From AG-339-G14 sp902553315 (GTDB taxonomy: Bacteria; Pseudomonadota; Gammaproteobacteria; Magnimaribacterales; AG-339-G14): 64,000 bases of DNA. Every line of letters starts with the position of its first letter. Position 1 is the stretch's first letter. The DNA is taken from the NCBI GenBank assembly GCA_902553315.1, contig CACDKN010000002.1, positions 124,001 through 188,000 of the forward strand. The letters are read 5' to 3'. Below the pieces are notes generated by a model that was given only the letters and a program-made list of their open reading frames with translations, did not search any database and was not told the origin of the DNA. Positions 8,704 to 16,949 of this stretch are shown piece by piece. Both the position numbers and the translations under genes were made by a program.

Positions 8704-8736
8704 GCTTCTTGTGAATCTCCCCCTTACACAAGAAGC
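8704..8736. repeat. Second hairpin after the proteorhodopsin terminator
   Basis: GCTTCTTGTG (8704-8713) is perfectly complementary to CACAAGAAGC (8727-8736) across a 13-base pyrimidine-rich loop. There is no T run on either side, so it is not a second terminator. Its role is unknown: it could be a 3' stabilising structure on read-through RNA, or a protein-binding site. Confidence 0.6.
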
Positions 8737-8815
8737 AATATAAGATATAAAAAAATCCTCTTAAGGTCAAAACTTTTATTTTTAAAATTTTCACATTTTT
8801 TTTTAAAAGTAAAGG

Positions 8816-8844
8816 TTGATTCAGATTTTTATAGTATGTAAATT
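8816..8844 (+). promoter_or_regulatory. Possible promoter of tRNA-Gly(GCC)
   Basis: TTGATT (8816-8821) and TAAATT (8839-8844) are 17 bases apart, and the -10 ends nine bases before the mature tRNA. The -10 is imperfect (four of six), so this is only a plausible sigma-70 site. The AT-rich stretch 8740-8815 contains no gene I can recognise. Confidence 0.35.
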
Positions 8845-8853
8845 AGATATTCT

Positions 8854-8929
8854 GCGATTGTAGCTCAGCTGGTAGAGCGCGACCTTGCCAAGGTCGAGGC
8901 CACGGGTTCGAACCCCGTCAATCGCTCCA
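8854..8929 (+). tRNA. tRNA-Gly (anticodon GCC)
   Basis: A full cloverleaf: acceptor GCGATTG/CAATCGC, D arm GCTCAGCTGGTAGAGC, anticodon stem CGACC/GGTCG around loop TTGCCAA (anticodon GCC), T arm GGGTTCGAACCCC, discriminator T and encoded CCA at 8927-8929. The next gene starts six bases later, so processing of a joint transcript is possible. Confidence 0.97.
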
Positions 8930-8934
8930 GATTC

Positions 8935-9867
8935 ATGAAATATTTAAATTTTTTTTTACTTGTTTTTTTTCTTTCTACCGGTCTTTCTGATGAATGTGCT
9001 TATTCAGAGTGGGGACCAAATGATGAGGCAGGAAATGCAAATTTAATTTCAAATGAATCTGTTCTTGAAGCTCTAAAATCTGTAGAAACCGGTAAAACTT
9101 ATAGTTTAGGATTGATTGTAGATTCTAATACACCTGCTTATCCTCCAAGATCTCTGGAATTAACAGTTGTTCAACCTTTTCAGCAGTTTGGAGCTGGAGA
9201 AGATTTATATCCTAATCTTGCGGCAAATGACGACATTTTTTCTGGTTGGCTTGGAATTGGATCACAGATTGATGGGCTAGGTCATATAGGTTCAGCAGAT
9301 GGAGTTTTCTATAATTGCAATCATGGAAAAGATTTTGCTCAGATTACTGGTTTAACAAAACTTGGGATTGAAAAAATTCCACCTTTAGTAGCAAGAGGAG
9401 TCTTAATAGATATGGCAAGCTACTTAAACAAAGAGTTTATTCCTGCTGGCGAAACTTTAAATCTTTTACAATTAAAAGGTGCTATGAAATTTAAAGGTCT
9501 TACAATCCAAAAGGGCGATGTTGTAATATTTCATACTGGATGGACCGCAGCGAAATTTAAATCTGCTCCAGAAGAATGGGGCAGTGGAGCCCCAGGAATC
9601 TTGCCAGAAATTGCAGAATATCTTAAAGAAAAGCAAGTTATTGCTGTAGGTGCCGATACTTGGTCATTAGATGTTGTTCCAGTTTTAGATGAAAAAGAGC
9701 CGTTCCCTGCACATCCTATCCTTCTAACTAATGGAATCTACATTTTGGAAGCAATGAATACAGGAGAAATGGCTGAGGATGGTGTTACAGATTTTCTATT
9801 TATTCTTGGCCCAGCTAAGGTAAGAGGAGCTGTGCAAATGATAGTTAATCCGATTGCGATAAATTAG
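8935..9867 (+). CDS. Exported cyclase-family (kynurenine formamidase-like) hydrolase
   Basis: A 310-residue protein with a signal peptide (MKYLNFFLLVFFLSTGLS) and the fold motifs of the cyclase/kynurenine-formamidase family: SQIDGLGHIG (metal-binding residues, normally HxGTHxD-like), GVLIDMASYL, GDVVIFHTGW and GADTWSLDVVP. The HTxxD-type metal motif is degenerate, reading QIDGLGH, as in many large cyclase-family proteins of proteobacteria. These enzymes hydrolyse amides or lactones with a divalent metal; the substrate cannot be assigned. It starts six bases after tRNA-Gly, and its last 23 bases overlap the 3' end of the oppositely oriented alternative oxidase gene. Confidence 0.85.
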   Translation: MKYLNFFLLVFFLSTGLSDECAYSEWGPNDEAGNANLISNESVLEALKSVETGKTYSLGLIVDSNTPAYPPRSLELTVVQPFQQFGAGEDLYPNLAANDDIFSGWLGIGSQIDGLGHIGSADGVFYNCNHGKDFAQITGLTKLGIEKIPPLVARGVLIDMASYLNKEFIPAGETLNLLQLKGAMKFKGLTIQKGDVVIFHTGWTAAKFKSAPEEWGSGAPGILPEIAEYLKEKQVIAVGADTWSLDVVPVLDEKEPFPAHPILLTNGIYILEAMNTGEMAEDGVTDFLFILGPAKVRGAVQMIVNPIAIN

Positions 9868-10504
9868 AAGTATCAATTTCGTCAGCAATAAAGTGGTTTT
9901 TATCTCTATGACCCGCTTCATCGTTTCTGACTGCTATAACAACATCTCTTAAGGTCGCATCATTTTTCAAATTCCAATAGTCGATTGCTATTTTAGGCGC
10001 AGGAGAATTCTCTATTTCTCCCTTGTCTATTTCTTCTAAATATTCTGAATAGGAAGTGACAGCTTCTTCTTCAAAATAACCTATCATCCTATGAGCTGTT
10101 CTATTAAAAAAGATGTAGAGAAAAGTATAAAAAGTTCCGAAACCAATCTGAGCTAGAAAAATTAAAAAACGCTCGAATGAGGAGGGTTGTGCTATTTCAA
10201 TAAAGGTCATTAAATGCATTCTTTCATTTTCAGCTTCTTCTAACATTTCACGAATCAAGCCATTATCATCTTGCATTCTTCTTAAAGAGCGTAAGTGGTG
10301 AACAACTCCGGCAACCATTCCAGGTACAGCAGCAACTGTTTCTAAAACTACCGCTCTATGTCCATACCTTTTCTTAAATAGAAAATCCGCAGAATTTCTC
10401 AAAAACTTGGTTATTCCAAGTGCAAAAGAATCACTAACTGAAGAAGGTAGTTTATGACCAGCAATCTCATTATGCATATTAGGTGGTAGATCCTGATTTA
10501 ACAT
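9845..10504 (-). CDS. aox: Alternative oxidase (cyanide-insensitive ubiquinol oxidase)
   Basis: A 219-residue di-iron membrane protein. All six expected iron ligands are present: E55 in VLETVAAVPGM, E94 and H97 in NERMHL, E145 in YFEEEAV, and E196 and H199 in RNDEAGHRDKNH. The interfacial hydrophobic segment (about 112-133) lies between the second and third motifs as in plant and trypanosome AOX. It oxidises ubiquinol and reduces oxygen to water without pumping protons, on the inner membrane. The N-terminal regulatory cysteine of plant enzymes is absent. It has its own AT-rich upstream region with inverted repeats, shared with a divergent enoyl-CoA hydratase. The Coq7 hydroxylase family is related but lacks the LET and NERMHL pattern. 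Confidence 0.94.
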   Translation of the reverse strand: MLNQDLPPNMHNEIAGHKLPSSVSDSFALGITKFLRNSADFLFKKRYGHRAVVLETVAAVPGMVAGVVHHLRSLRRMQDDNGLIREMLEEAENERMHLMTFIEIAQPSSFERFLIFLAQIGFGTFYTFLYIFFNRTAHRMIGYFEEEAVTSYSEYLEEIDKGEIENSPAPKIAIDYWNLKNDATLRDVVIAVRNDEAGHRDKNHFIADEIDTSNLSQSD

Positions 10505-10530
10505 ACTTCAATCCTACACACTAAATCTTC

Positions 10531-10572
10531 ACATTAAATACAACGAACCTTTAATGTAGATATATATATCTA
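10531..10572. promoter_or_regulatory. Inverted repeats between aox and the enoyl-CoA hydratase gene
   Basis: Two dyads sit side by side in the 156-base divergent region. ACATTAAA (10531-10538) repeats inverted as TTTAATGT (10550-10557), and TAGATATATATATCTA (10557-10572) is a perfect 16-bp palindrome. The first lies 27 bases upstream of the aox start. They look like operator sites for one or both genes, but AT-rich DNA also gives palindromes by chance. Confidence 0.45.
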
Positions 10573-10660
10573 AAAGCTATATATAAAATAATGATACTAT
10601 TAAAAAGATATATAAAAAAAACTACGCATTCAGATAATATAAATACAAGGAGATAAAAAT

Positions 10661-11467
10661 ATGAATGAAGAAGTTAATAGAGAAATAAATAATTCTGGCG
10701 TAATGACAATAGTTCTTAATAGGCCAAAAAGTCTGAATAGCCTTAACTATGGATTGGTTACAGGAGTTATAGAAGCTTTTGATGAGGCCGCCTCCAATGA
10801 AGAGGTAAGATCTGTAATATTAACAGGGGAGGGACGAGGTTTTTGTTCTGGCGCTGATTTAAGCGGAGGCGGGTGGCCAACAGAACCAGAATGGACTAGC
10901 GGTGAAATTTCAGCAAATAATATGGAATTTTTTTTAAATCCGATGATAAAGAAGATAGTTGCTTGCCCTAAACCTGTCGTTAATGCAATAAATGGAATTG
11001 CTGCTGGAGGTGGAGTGGGCCTGGCATTGAGCGGTGATATATTAATAGCTGCCAAGTCAGCTAAATTTAAATTAGTTTTTGGTAAACAACTTGGAATCAT
11101 TTCAGATGTTGGCGCATCTTGGTTTGTTCCCAAATTAATCTCTAGGGCAAGAGCTAATGCTCTTGCTTTATTAGGAGAAGACCTCTCTGCTGAACAAGCC
11201 GAAGAATGGGGGCTGATTTGGAAGGCTTTTGATGATGAAGTACTTTTGGAGGAAGCAATGAAAATTGCTTTACAAATTTCAGATAGCGCCATAGAAGGTC
11301 TAAAAGCATGTGTTCATGCTCACGATCATGCCGTCAATGTTTCTTTGGATGAACAATTAGATTATGAAACAAAAACCCAAAGAGTTCTTTGCGACGGACC
11401 AGCGTTTAAAGAGGGAGTTGTAGCGTTTTTAGAAAAAAGAAAACCAAATTTTAGGAATTTGAAGTAG
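10661..11467 (+). CDS. Enoyl-CoA hydratase/isomerase family protein, PaaG-like
   Basis: A 268-residue crotonase-fold protein. The oxyanion-hole segments are SGADLSGG and NGIAAGGGVGLAL. The stretch LGIISDVGASWFVPKL carries the aspartate used by PaaG-type isomerases in place of the two glutamates of classic hydratases, and RARANALALLGEDLSAEQAE resembles E. coli PaaG closely. PaaG isomerises the ring-1,2-epoxyphenylacetyl-CoA; related enzymes act on other unsaturated acyl-CoAs. No other phenylacetate gene is nearby, so the true substrate is open. A good Shine-Dalgarno sequence (AAGGAG) precedes ATG. The last 17 bases overlap the convergent dapE. Confidence 0.87.
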   Translation: MNEEVNREINNSGVMTIVLNRPKSLNSLNYGLVTGVIEAFDEAASNEEVRSVILTGEGRGFCSGADLSGGGWPTEPEWTSGEISANNMEFFLNPMIKKIVACPKPVVNAINGIAAGGGVGLALSGDILIAAKSAKFKLVFGKQLGIISDVGASWFVPKLISRARANALALLGEDLSAEQAEEWGLIWKAFDDEVLLEEAMKIALQISDSAIEGLKACVHAHDHAVNVSLDEQLDYETKTQRVLCDGPAFKEGVVAFLEKRKPNFRNLK

Positions 11468-12587
11468 CGATCTTTTTTAAAATCTCTAAATAAATTTTGC
11501 TTAGATCTTTCAAATCTTTTATGGACACATTTTCATCAATTTTATGGATTGTTTCATTTAAAGGGCCAAGTTCTACTATTTCAGCATCCATAACGGCCAT
11601 AAACCTGCCATCAGAAGTACCACCCCCATTATTAATTACTGGTTCTCTACCTAATACCTTTTTTATCGAATCGATAACTAAATCAACAAAATATGTTTTC
11701 GTTGTTAGGTAAGGAAGCCCGCTAAGATTCCATTCAACTTTGTAATCAATATCATAGGAATTTAAAATTTTTTCAAATTCTTCAATTAGACCTTCACTCG
11801 TAGATTCTGAGCAAAATCTAAAATTAAAATCCATCATCAATTCTCCTGGCACAATGTTCCCAGCACCAGTACCAGAATTAATATTAGAAATTTGAAAAGA
11901 GGTTGGCTGAAAATGATCATTACCAACGTCCCATTTTTTTTCCTTCAATTCAGTAATAATATTTGAAACAAGGAAAATTGGATTGATAATTTTTTCTGGA
12001 TAGGCGATGTGACCTTGCTTGCCTAAAATTTTTAGCTTTCCACTAAGGGATCCTCTTCTTCCAATCCTAATAGTGTCCCCAACAATTTCTGAAGATGATG
12101 GCTCGCCTACCAAACAATAGTCAATTTTTTCTCCTCTTTGTATCAATTTATCTAATAAAATATCTATAAATCCATCATCTGATTCTCCTTCTTCGTTACT
12201 GGTCAAAAGGATAGCTATTTTAAAGTTTAGATTTTCTTCACTATTAATAAATTCAGAAAGAGCTTTTAAAAAAGCACAGATGTTTCCTTTCATGTCTGCA
12301 GCTCCTCTCCCATAAATTTTATCGTCTACTTTTTTTGCCGAAAAGGGAGGATGTGTCCATAAATTTTCAGGACCTGTTGGCACAACGTCTGTGTGGCCTA
12401 GAAAGCAAAAAGTTGGCCCGTCGTTTCCATAAACAGAATAAAGATTTTCTACGTTTTTGTAGTCTATTCTTTCGGATACAAATCCAAGTTCATTAAGGAT
12501 TGGTTCAATAATATTAAAACAACCTTTATCTTTTGGAGATATAGATTCGATTTTAATTAAATTAGTAACAAGGTTTTCTAGGTTCAT
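11451..12587 (-). CDS. dapE: Succinyl-diaminopimelate desuccinylase DapE
   Basis: A 378-residue M20 metallopeptidase-family enzyme. Metal-site motifs: FLGHTDVVPTG, GRGAADMKG, TSNEEGES and the C-terminal GGGTSDGRFM and ELGPLNETIHKIDE, a pattern diagnostic for DapE over ArgE. It hydrolyses N-succinyl-LL-diaminopimelate to LL-diaminopimelate in lysine and peptidoglycan synthesis, using two zinc ions in the cytoplasm. Length agrees with E. coli DapE (375). It is divergent from malate synthase G with 92 bases between starts. Its usual partner dapD is not in the window. Confidence 0.95.
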   Translation of the reverse strand: MNLENLVTNLIKIESISPKDKGCFNIIEPILNELGFVSERIDYKNVENLYSVYGNDGPTFCFLGHTDVVPTGPENLWTHPPFSAKKVDDKIYGRGAADMKGNICAFLKALSEFINSEENLNFKIAILLTSNEEGESDDGFIDILLDKLIQRGEKIDYCLVGEPSSSEIVGDTIRIGRRGSLSGKLKILGKQGHIAYPEKIINPIFLVSNIITELKEKKWDVGNDHFQPTSFQISNINSGTGAGNIVPGELMMDFNFRFCSESTSEGLIEEFEKILNSYDIDYKVEWNLSGLPYLTTKTYFVDLVIDSIKKVLGREPVINNGGGTSDGRFMAVMDAEIVELGPLNETIHKIDENVSIKDLKDLSKIYLEILKKIATSNS

Positions 12588-12679
12588 TTTCGTTAAGTCT
12601 AAAACATTTTAACTATTTATTAAAAAAAATTTTTTTCACTGGTAGAATAAATTTTTTCATTTAATTAATAAGGATTTTT

Positions 12680-14845
12680 ATGAGTACATATGTCAATAAG
12701 GGTAATTTGAAAGTTTCAAAGAGTTTAGACACATTAATAAATAAGAAAGTTTGCGACTCTATTGAAGTAACACCGGAAATTTTTTGGAATGCGTTCGAAG
12801 AAATACTAAATGAATTTACACCTAAGAATAAAGCTTTGCTTGAGAAAAGGGAGATCCTTCAAAAGCAAATCGATGAATGGCATATTTCTAAAAAAGGAAC
12901 GGATTTTGATAAAGAAGCTTATAAAGATTTTTTAAAAGAAATTGGCTATTTATTAGAAGAAGGTGACGACTTTTCAATAGAAACTGAGAATGTAGATCCT
13001 GAAATATCAAAGATTGCTGGACCTCAATTAGTAGTGCCAGTGATGAATGCAAGGTTCGCTTTAAATGCTGCAAATGCAAGATGGGGAAGTCTTTATGATG
13101 CTCTTTATGGAACAGACGTTATCCCAGAAGAAAATGGGGCTGAAAAAGGCGGATCTTACAATCCAATAAGAGGAGACAAAGTAATTGAATTTTCAAAAAA
13201 ATTTTTAGATGAGACCTTTCCTTTAGTTACAGGAAGTTTTGCAGATGTAACAGCTTTTCAAATAAAAGCGGGAAAGCTACAAATTACTCTTGCTGATCAA
13301 AGCCAAGTTTCTTTGTCTGATGAATCAAAATTTGAGGGGTTCTCTGGATCAGAAGATAATCCTAAAGGGATTTTGTTAAAGAATAATAATCTGCACATGG
13401 AGATCCAAATAGACCGTTCTGATTCAATCGGCTCACAAGACCCGGCTGGCATAAAGGATGTTTTAGTAGAAAGCGCAATAACTACAATTCAAGATTGCGA
13501 AGATTCAGTCGCTGCAGTTGACGGCGACGATAAAGCTCAAGTTTATGAAAATTGGTTAGGATTAATGAAAGGCGACTTGGCTGAGACTTTTCAAAAAAAT
13601 GATCAATTGATGACAAGAGTACTCAACGAAGACAGAGATTATATTAGGCCTAAAGGAGAATCTTTCTCTTTACCTGGAAGAAGCACTCTTCTTGTCAGGA
13701 ATGTAGGCCATCTTATGACCAACCCAGCGATTTTAGATAAAGACGGTAATGAAGTATTTGAAGGAATTATGGACGCAATGTTTACTATTGCAATTGCAAA
13801 GCATGATATCTTGAATACTGGGTCAAAAGTAAATAGTAAAACTAAAAGTATTTATATTGTTAAGCCAAAAATGCATGGTCCTGAAGAAGTAAAATTCACC
13901 TGTGATCTTTTCGCAGCAGTCGAATCTGCATTAGGTCTAGAACCTCTAACAGCAAAAATCGGAATTATGGATGAAGAAAGGAGAACTACGGTTAATCTTA
14001 AAGAATGTATTAGAATTGCAAAAGATAGAGTTATTTTTATCAATACAGGTTTTTTGGATAGAACAGGTGACGAAATTCATACAAGCATTGAAGCAGGCCC
14101 AATGATAAAAAAATCCGAGATGAAACAACAAACTTGGATTAACGCATATGAGAATTGGAATGTTGATACCGGCCTTGAAACTGGATTCAAAGGGAAAGCT
14201 CAGATAGGTAAAGGAATGTGGGCTATGCCAGATGAAATGTTGGGAATGTATGAAGGAAAAACCAATCATCCAGAGGCTGGAGCAAATTGTGCTTGGGTTC
14301 CTTCACCGACTGCTGCAACTATCCATGCACTGCATTATCACCAAATAAGCGTTTCAAAAGTACAAGAAAATTTGTTGACCCAAGAAAAAGCAAACTTAGA
14401 TGACATACTAGAGATTCCACTTCTTAAAAATCCTGATTCACTTTCTACTGAAGAAATTCAAAGTGAACTAGATAATAACGCCCAAGGTATTTTAGGTTAT
14501 GTAGTCAGATGGGTAGATCAAGGAGTTGGTTGTTCAAAAGTACCGGACATAAATAATGTTGGTCTAATGGAAGACCGAGCTACATGCCGAATCTCTAGCC
14601 AACATATTGCAAATTGGTTACACCATGGATTATGTGATGAAACTCAAGTCATAGATACGATGAAAAAAATGGCACTTGTAGTGGACCAACAAAATTCAGG
14701 AGATCCCAAGTACATTCCAATGGCTCCAAATTACGACGGTCATGCTTTTAGAGCCGCTTGTGCACTTGTACTTGAAGGCAGAAATCAGCCAAGTGGTTAT
14801 ACTGAGCCAATTTTGCATTCAAAACGATTAGATTTTAAAGCTTAG
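12680..14845 (+). CDS. glcB: Malate synthase G
   Basis: A 721-residue enzyme of the G isoform (E. coli GlcB is 723). Recognisable segments are FALNAANARWGSLYDALYG near the N-terminus, the long inserted alpha/beta domain (about 130-260), RPKGESFSLPGRSTLLVRN, the TIM-barrel metal and catalytic elements including GIMDEERRTTVNL and FINTGFLDRTGDEIHTSIEA, and the C-terminal plug with MEDRATCRISSQHIANWLHH. It condenses glyoxylate with acetyl-CoA to malate, used in the glyoxylate shunt or glycolate oxidation. No isocitrate lyase gene lies in the window. AGGA occurs 5' of the ATG. The following amidohydrolase overlaps its stop by one base. Confidence 0.97.
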   Translation: MSTYVNKGNLKVSKSLDTLINKKVCDSIEVTPEIFWNAFEEILNEFTPKNKALLEKREILQKQIDEWHISKKGTDFDKEAYKDFLKEIGYLLEEGDDFSIETENVDPEISKIAGPQLVVPVMNARFALNAANARWGSLYDALYGTDVIPEENGAEKGGSYNPIRGDKVIEFSKKFLDETFPLVTGSFADVTAFQIKAGKLQITLADQSQVSLSDESKFEGFSGSEDNPKGILLKNNNLHMEIQIDRSDSIGSQDPAGIKDVLVESAITTIQDCEDSVAAVDGDDKAQVYENWLGLMKGDLAETFQKNDQLMTRVLNEDRDYIRPKGESFSLPGRSTLLVRNVGHLMTNPAILDKDGNEVFEGIMDAMFTIAIAKHDILNTGSKVNSKTKSIYIVKPKMHGPEEVKFTCDLFAAVESALGLEPLTAKIGIMDEERRTTVNLKECIRIAKDRVIFINTGFLDRTGDEIHTSIEAGPMIKKSEMKQQTWINAYENWNVDTGLETGFKGKAQIGKGMWAMPDEMLGMYEGKTNHPEAGANCAWVPSPTAATIHALHYHQISVSKVQENLLTQEKANLDDILEIPLLKNPDSLSTEEIQSELDNNAQGILGYVVRWVDQGVGCSKVPDINNVGLMEDRATCRISSQHIANWLHHGLCDETQVIDTMKKMALVVDQQNSGDPKYIPMAPNYDGHAFRAACALVLEGRNQPSGYTEPILHSKRLDFKA

Positions 14846-15849
14846 TGAGCTTACTGGAAGACCACCTGAAATGGCTTAATCTTCATAAAGAAGCAACCCT
14901 CGAACCGGAAAGACCTATAGTCGATCCCCATCATCATTTTTGGCCTGGTGAACAACATTATCTGCTTGAAGATCTATGGTTAGATACTCACAGTGGTCAC
15001 AATATAAAAAAAACAGTTTTTATTGAATGTTCTCAGGAGTTTTTAAAAACTGGAGATAAAGATTTTGCTCCAGTGGGCGAGACAATCTTCGTAAAAAAAA
15101 TCAGCGACGAAGCTAGAAAAGAAAAGCATAAAACTCAAATTGAAGGAATAGTTGGACACGTAAATTTACTAATAGGACCAGAGAAAACTCACGAGGTTCT
15201 GACAAGTCATTTGAAAGAGGGCGGAAATTTATTTAAAGGAATAAGGCATGCGGGAGGATGGGATCACCATTCTGAATTATCTAATTCCCATCACAGTCCT
15301 CCTAAAAATATGTATTCAAACGAAATATTTATAGAAAGTCTCAACGAACTAATTAACTTAAACTTATCTTTTGAAGCTTGGCAATATCATCATCAAATAA
15401 ATCAGGTTGCAAAAATGGCTGAAACTCTGCCTGATTTAAAAATTGTTTTAAATCATTTTAGCGGGCCTATTGGCATCGGTCCCTACGCAAACAAAAAAGA
15501 TGAAATTTTCGAGATATGGAAAAAAGATATTACCCAATTGGCAAAGCATACAAATGTGTACGCTAAATTAGGCGGCTTAGCAATGCCAATAAATGGATAT
15601 GAGTTTCATAAACAAAAATTACCCCCAACCTCCGACCAAATTGTAAATTCTCAAAGACGTTATTACGATTATTTAATATCTTGTTTTGGGCCAGAGAGAT
15701 GTATGTTCGAAAGTAATTTTCCTGTAGACAAACAGTCAGTTTCATACAATATCATTTGGAACGCATTTAAAAAAATGTCTTCAGGCCATACAAATTCAGA
15801 CAAGGATTTGATGTTTTTTAATACTGCAGAGTCTTTTTACAAGCTTTGA
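14845..15849 (+). CDS. Amidohydrolase family (PF04909-type) metal-dependent hydrolase
   Basis: A 334-residue TIM-barrel hydrolase. VDPHHHFWPG near the N-terminus provides the HxH metal site; later conserved positions are GIRHAGGWDH, LNHFSGPIG, YAKLGGLAM and the C-terminal FGPERCMFESNFPVDK with the catalytic-site aspartate. This matches the family containing 2-pyrone-4,6-dicarboxylate and other lactone hydrolases; the substrate is not determinable. The start is GTG 14845, overlapping the malate synthase stop by one base, so expression is coupled to glcB. Its own stop is immediately followed by the convergent acyl-CoA dehydrogenase stop. Confidence 0.88.
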   Translation: MSLLEDHLKWLNLHKEATLEPERPIVDPHHHFWPGEQHYLLEDLWLDTHSGHNIKKTVFIECSQEFLKTGDKDFAPVGETIFVKKISDEARKEKHKTQIEGIVGHVNLLIGPEKTHEVLTSHLKEGGNLFKGIRHAGGWDHHSELSNSHHSPPKNMYSNEIFIESLNELINLNLSFEAWQYHHQINQVAKMAETLPDLKIVLNHFSGPIGIGPYANKKDEIFEIWKKDITQLAKHTNVYAKLGGLAMPINGYEFHKQKLPPTSDQIVNSQRRYYDYLISCFGPERCMFESNFPVDKQSVSYNIIWNAFKKMSSGHTNSDKDLMFFNTAESFYKL

Positions 15850-16947
15850 TTATTGGTTAAAACCTTGGAGTTCTGCGGCTTCTTCTCTTACGATTTCAGG
15901 CGCGCCTAAGATTTGACGATTCAATCCTATCCTTTTGAACCAATAATGAAGGCCTAGTAGATCGGTAAAACCCATCCCGCCATGAACCTCTGTTGCTTTT
16001 TTTGAAATCATCTTCGCTACTTCAGAAATGTGCGATTTAGACTGACAAGCTAGTAGTCTTGATGATGAAATCTCTTCTGTGTCATATGAATGAGCAGCTT
16101 GCCATACAAGGGAGTAACAAGGCTCTAAATCCGCGGCCATTTCAGCACACATATGTTTTACTGCTTGAAATGAGCCGATAGTTCGATTGAATTGCTTTCT
16201 CTCTTTTGAATAAGTTACGGCCTTTTCTACCATGGCTTCTGACGCTCCTAAGGTATCTGCAGATAAAATTATTCTTCCAGCATCAATAACTTTTTTAGCA
16301 ATTTCATTATTATCTAAAGTTTTTTCTAAAATTTCAGCCTCAACATTTTTTAATAAAATTTCATGAAATGTGCGAGTTTTATCGACTGTAGTTAATTTAT
16401 TCATAACGACTCCCTTTGCATTTGAGTCAATTACAAATAGCCCTCCCGATTTGTCAGAGAGTATCAAGAAATCAGATTTTTCTGCATCTAGGACGAATAG
16501 CGAACGTCCATTTAGTTTGTTTTTAGAGAATTCTATTCCAGCATCTTCTCTTGCACCCACAAATTCACTCATTCCAACTCCAAATCTAATTACATTCTCA
16601 GCAATTTTAGGTAGGTAATTTTTTTTCTGATCTTCACTTCCTCCTAAATTAATAGCTATTGGTGCCATTACATAAGACCCAACAAATGGAATTGGACCAA
16701 TTCCTGAACCAAGAGACTGTGCAACCGCTACGGCATGCAACAATCCAGCTCCAAGGCCTCTGTGTTCTTCAGGAACTAAAAGTGTATTTATTCCAAGGTT
16801 TAAAATGCCCTCAAAAATATTATTTTCGATTTCTTCCCCTTCACCATTGGCAATTTTCCTAATTTCGTCCACCGTGGCGTTGTCATCAAGAAATTTCTTT
16901 ACAAAATCTTGAATCGATTCTTGCTCTTCTGATAATCCGAAATACAT
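15850..16947 (-). CDS. Acyl-CoA dehydrogenase (second of a pair)
   Basis: A 365-residue flavoenzyme of the acyl-CoA dehydrogenase family. Visible are the N-terminal helical domain (MYFGLSEEQESIQDFVKKFL), the middle beta domain, and C-terminal motifs ERKQFNRTIGSFQAVKHM and EVHGGMGFT that contact FAD. It is translated just after its 414-residue partner with a two-base gap. Such adjacent long/short pairs are known in steroid and side-chain catabolism as heteromeric enzymes, so the two may form one complex; this is inference. It oxidises an unknown acyl-CoA and passes electrons to ETF, whose genes (58.2-59.9 kb) are in this window. Confidence 0.9.
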   Translation of the reverse strand: MYFGLSEEQESIQDFVKKFLDDNATVDEIRKIANGEGEEIENNIFEGILNLGINTLLVPEEHRGLGAGLLHAVAVAQSLGSGIGPIPFVGSYVMAPIAINLGGSEDQKKNYLPKIAENVIRFGVGMSEFVGAREDAGIEFSKNKLNGRSLFVLDAEKSDFLILSDKSGGLFVIDSNAKGVVMNKLTTVDKTRTFHEILLKNVEAEILEKTLDNNEIAKKVIDAGRIILSADTLGASEAMVEKAVTYSKERKQFNRTIGSFQAVKHMCAEMAADLEPCYSLVWQAAHSYDTEEISSSRLLACQSKSHISEVAKMISKKATEVHGGMGFTDLLGLHYWFKRIGLNRQILGAPEIVREEAAELQGFNQ

Positions 16948-16949
16948 TT

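Noticed and set aside
9845..10504. Coq7-type ubiquinone hydroxylase
   Set aside because: Although it is a di-iron protein, the LET, NERMHL, EEEAV and RNDEAGH set with a hydrophobic hairpin between motifs is that of alternative oxidase.
10747..11292. A 181-residue frame antisense to the PaaG-like gene
   Set aside because: The sense protein matches a known family throughout; the antisense frame has low complexity and no recognisable domain.
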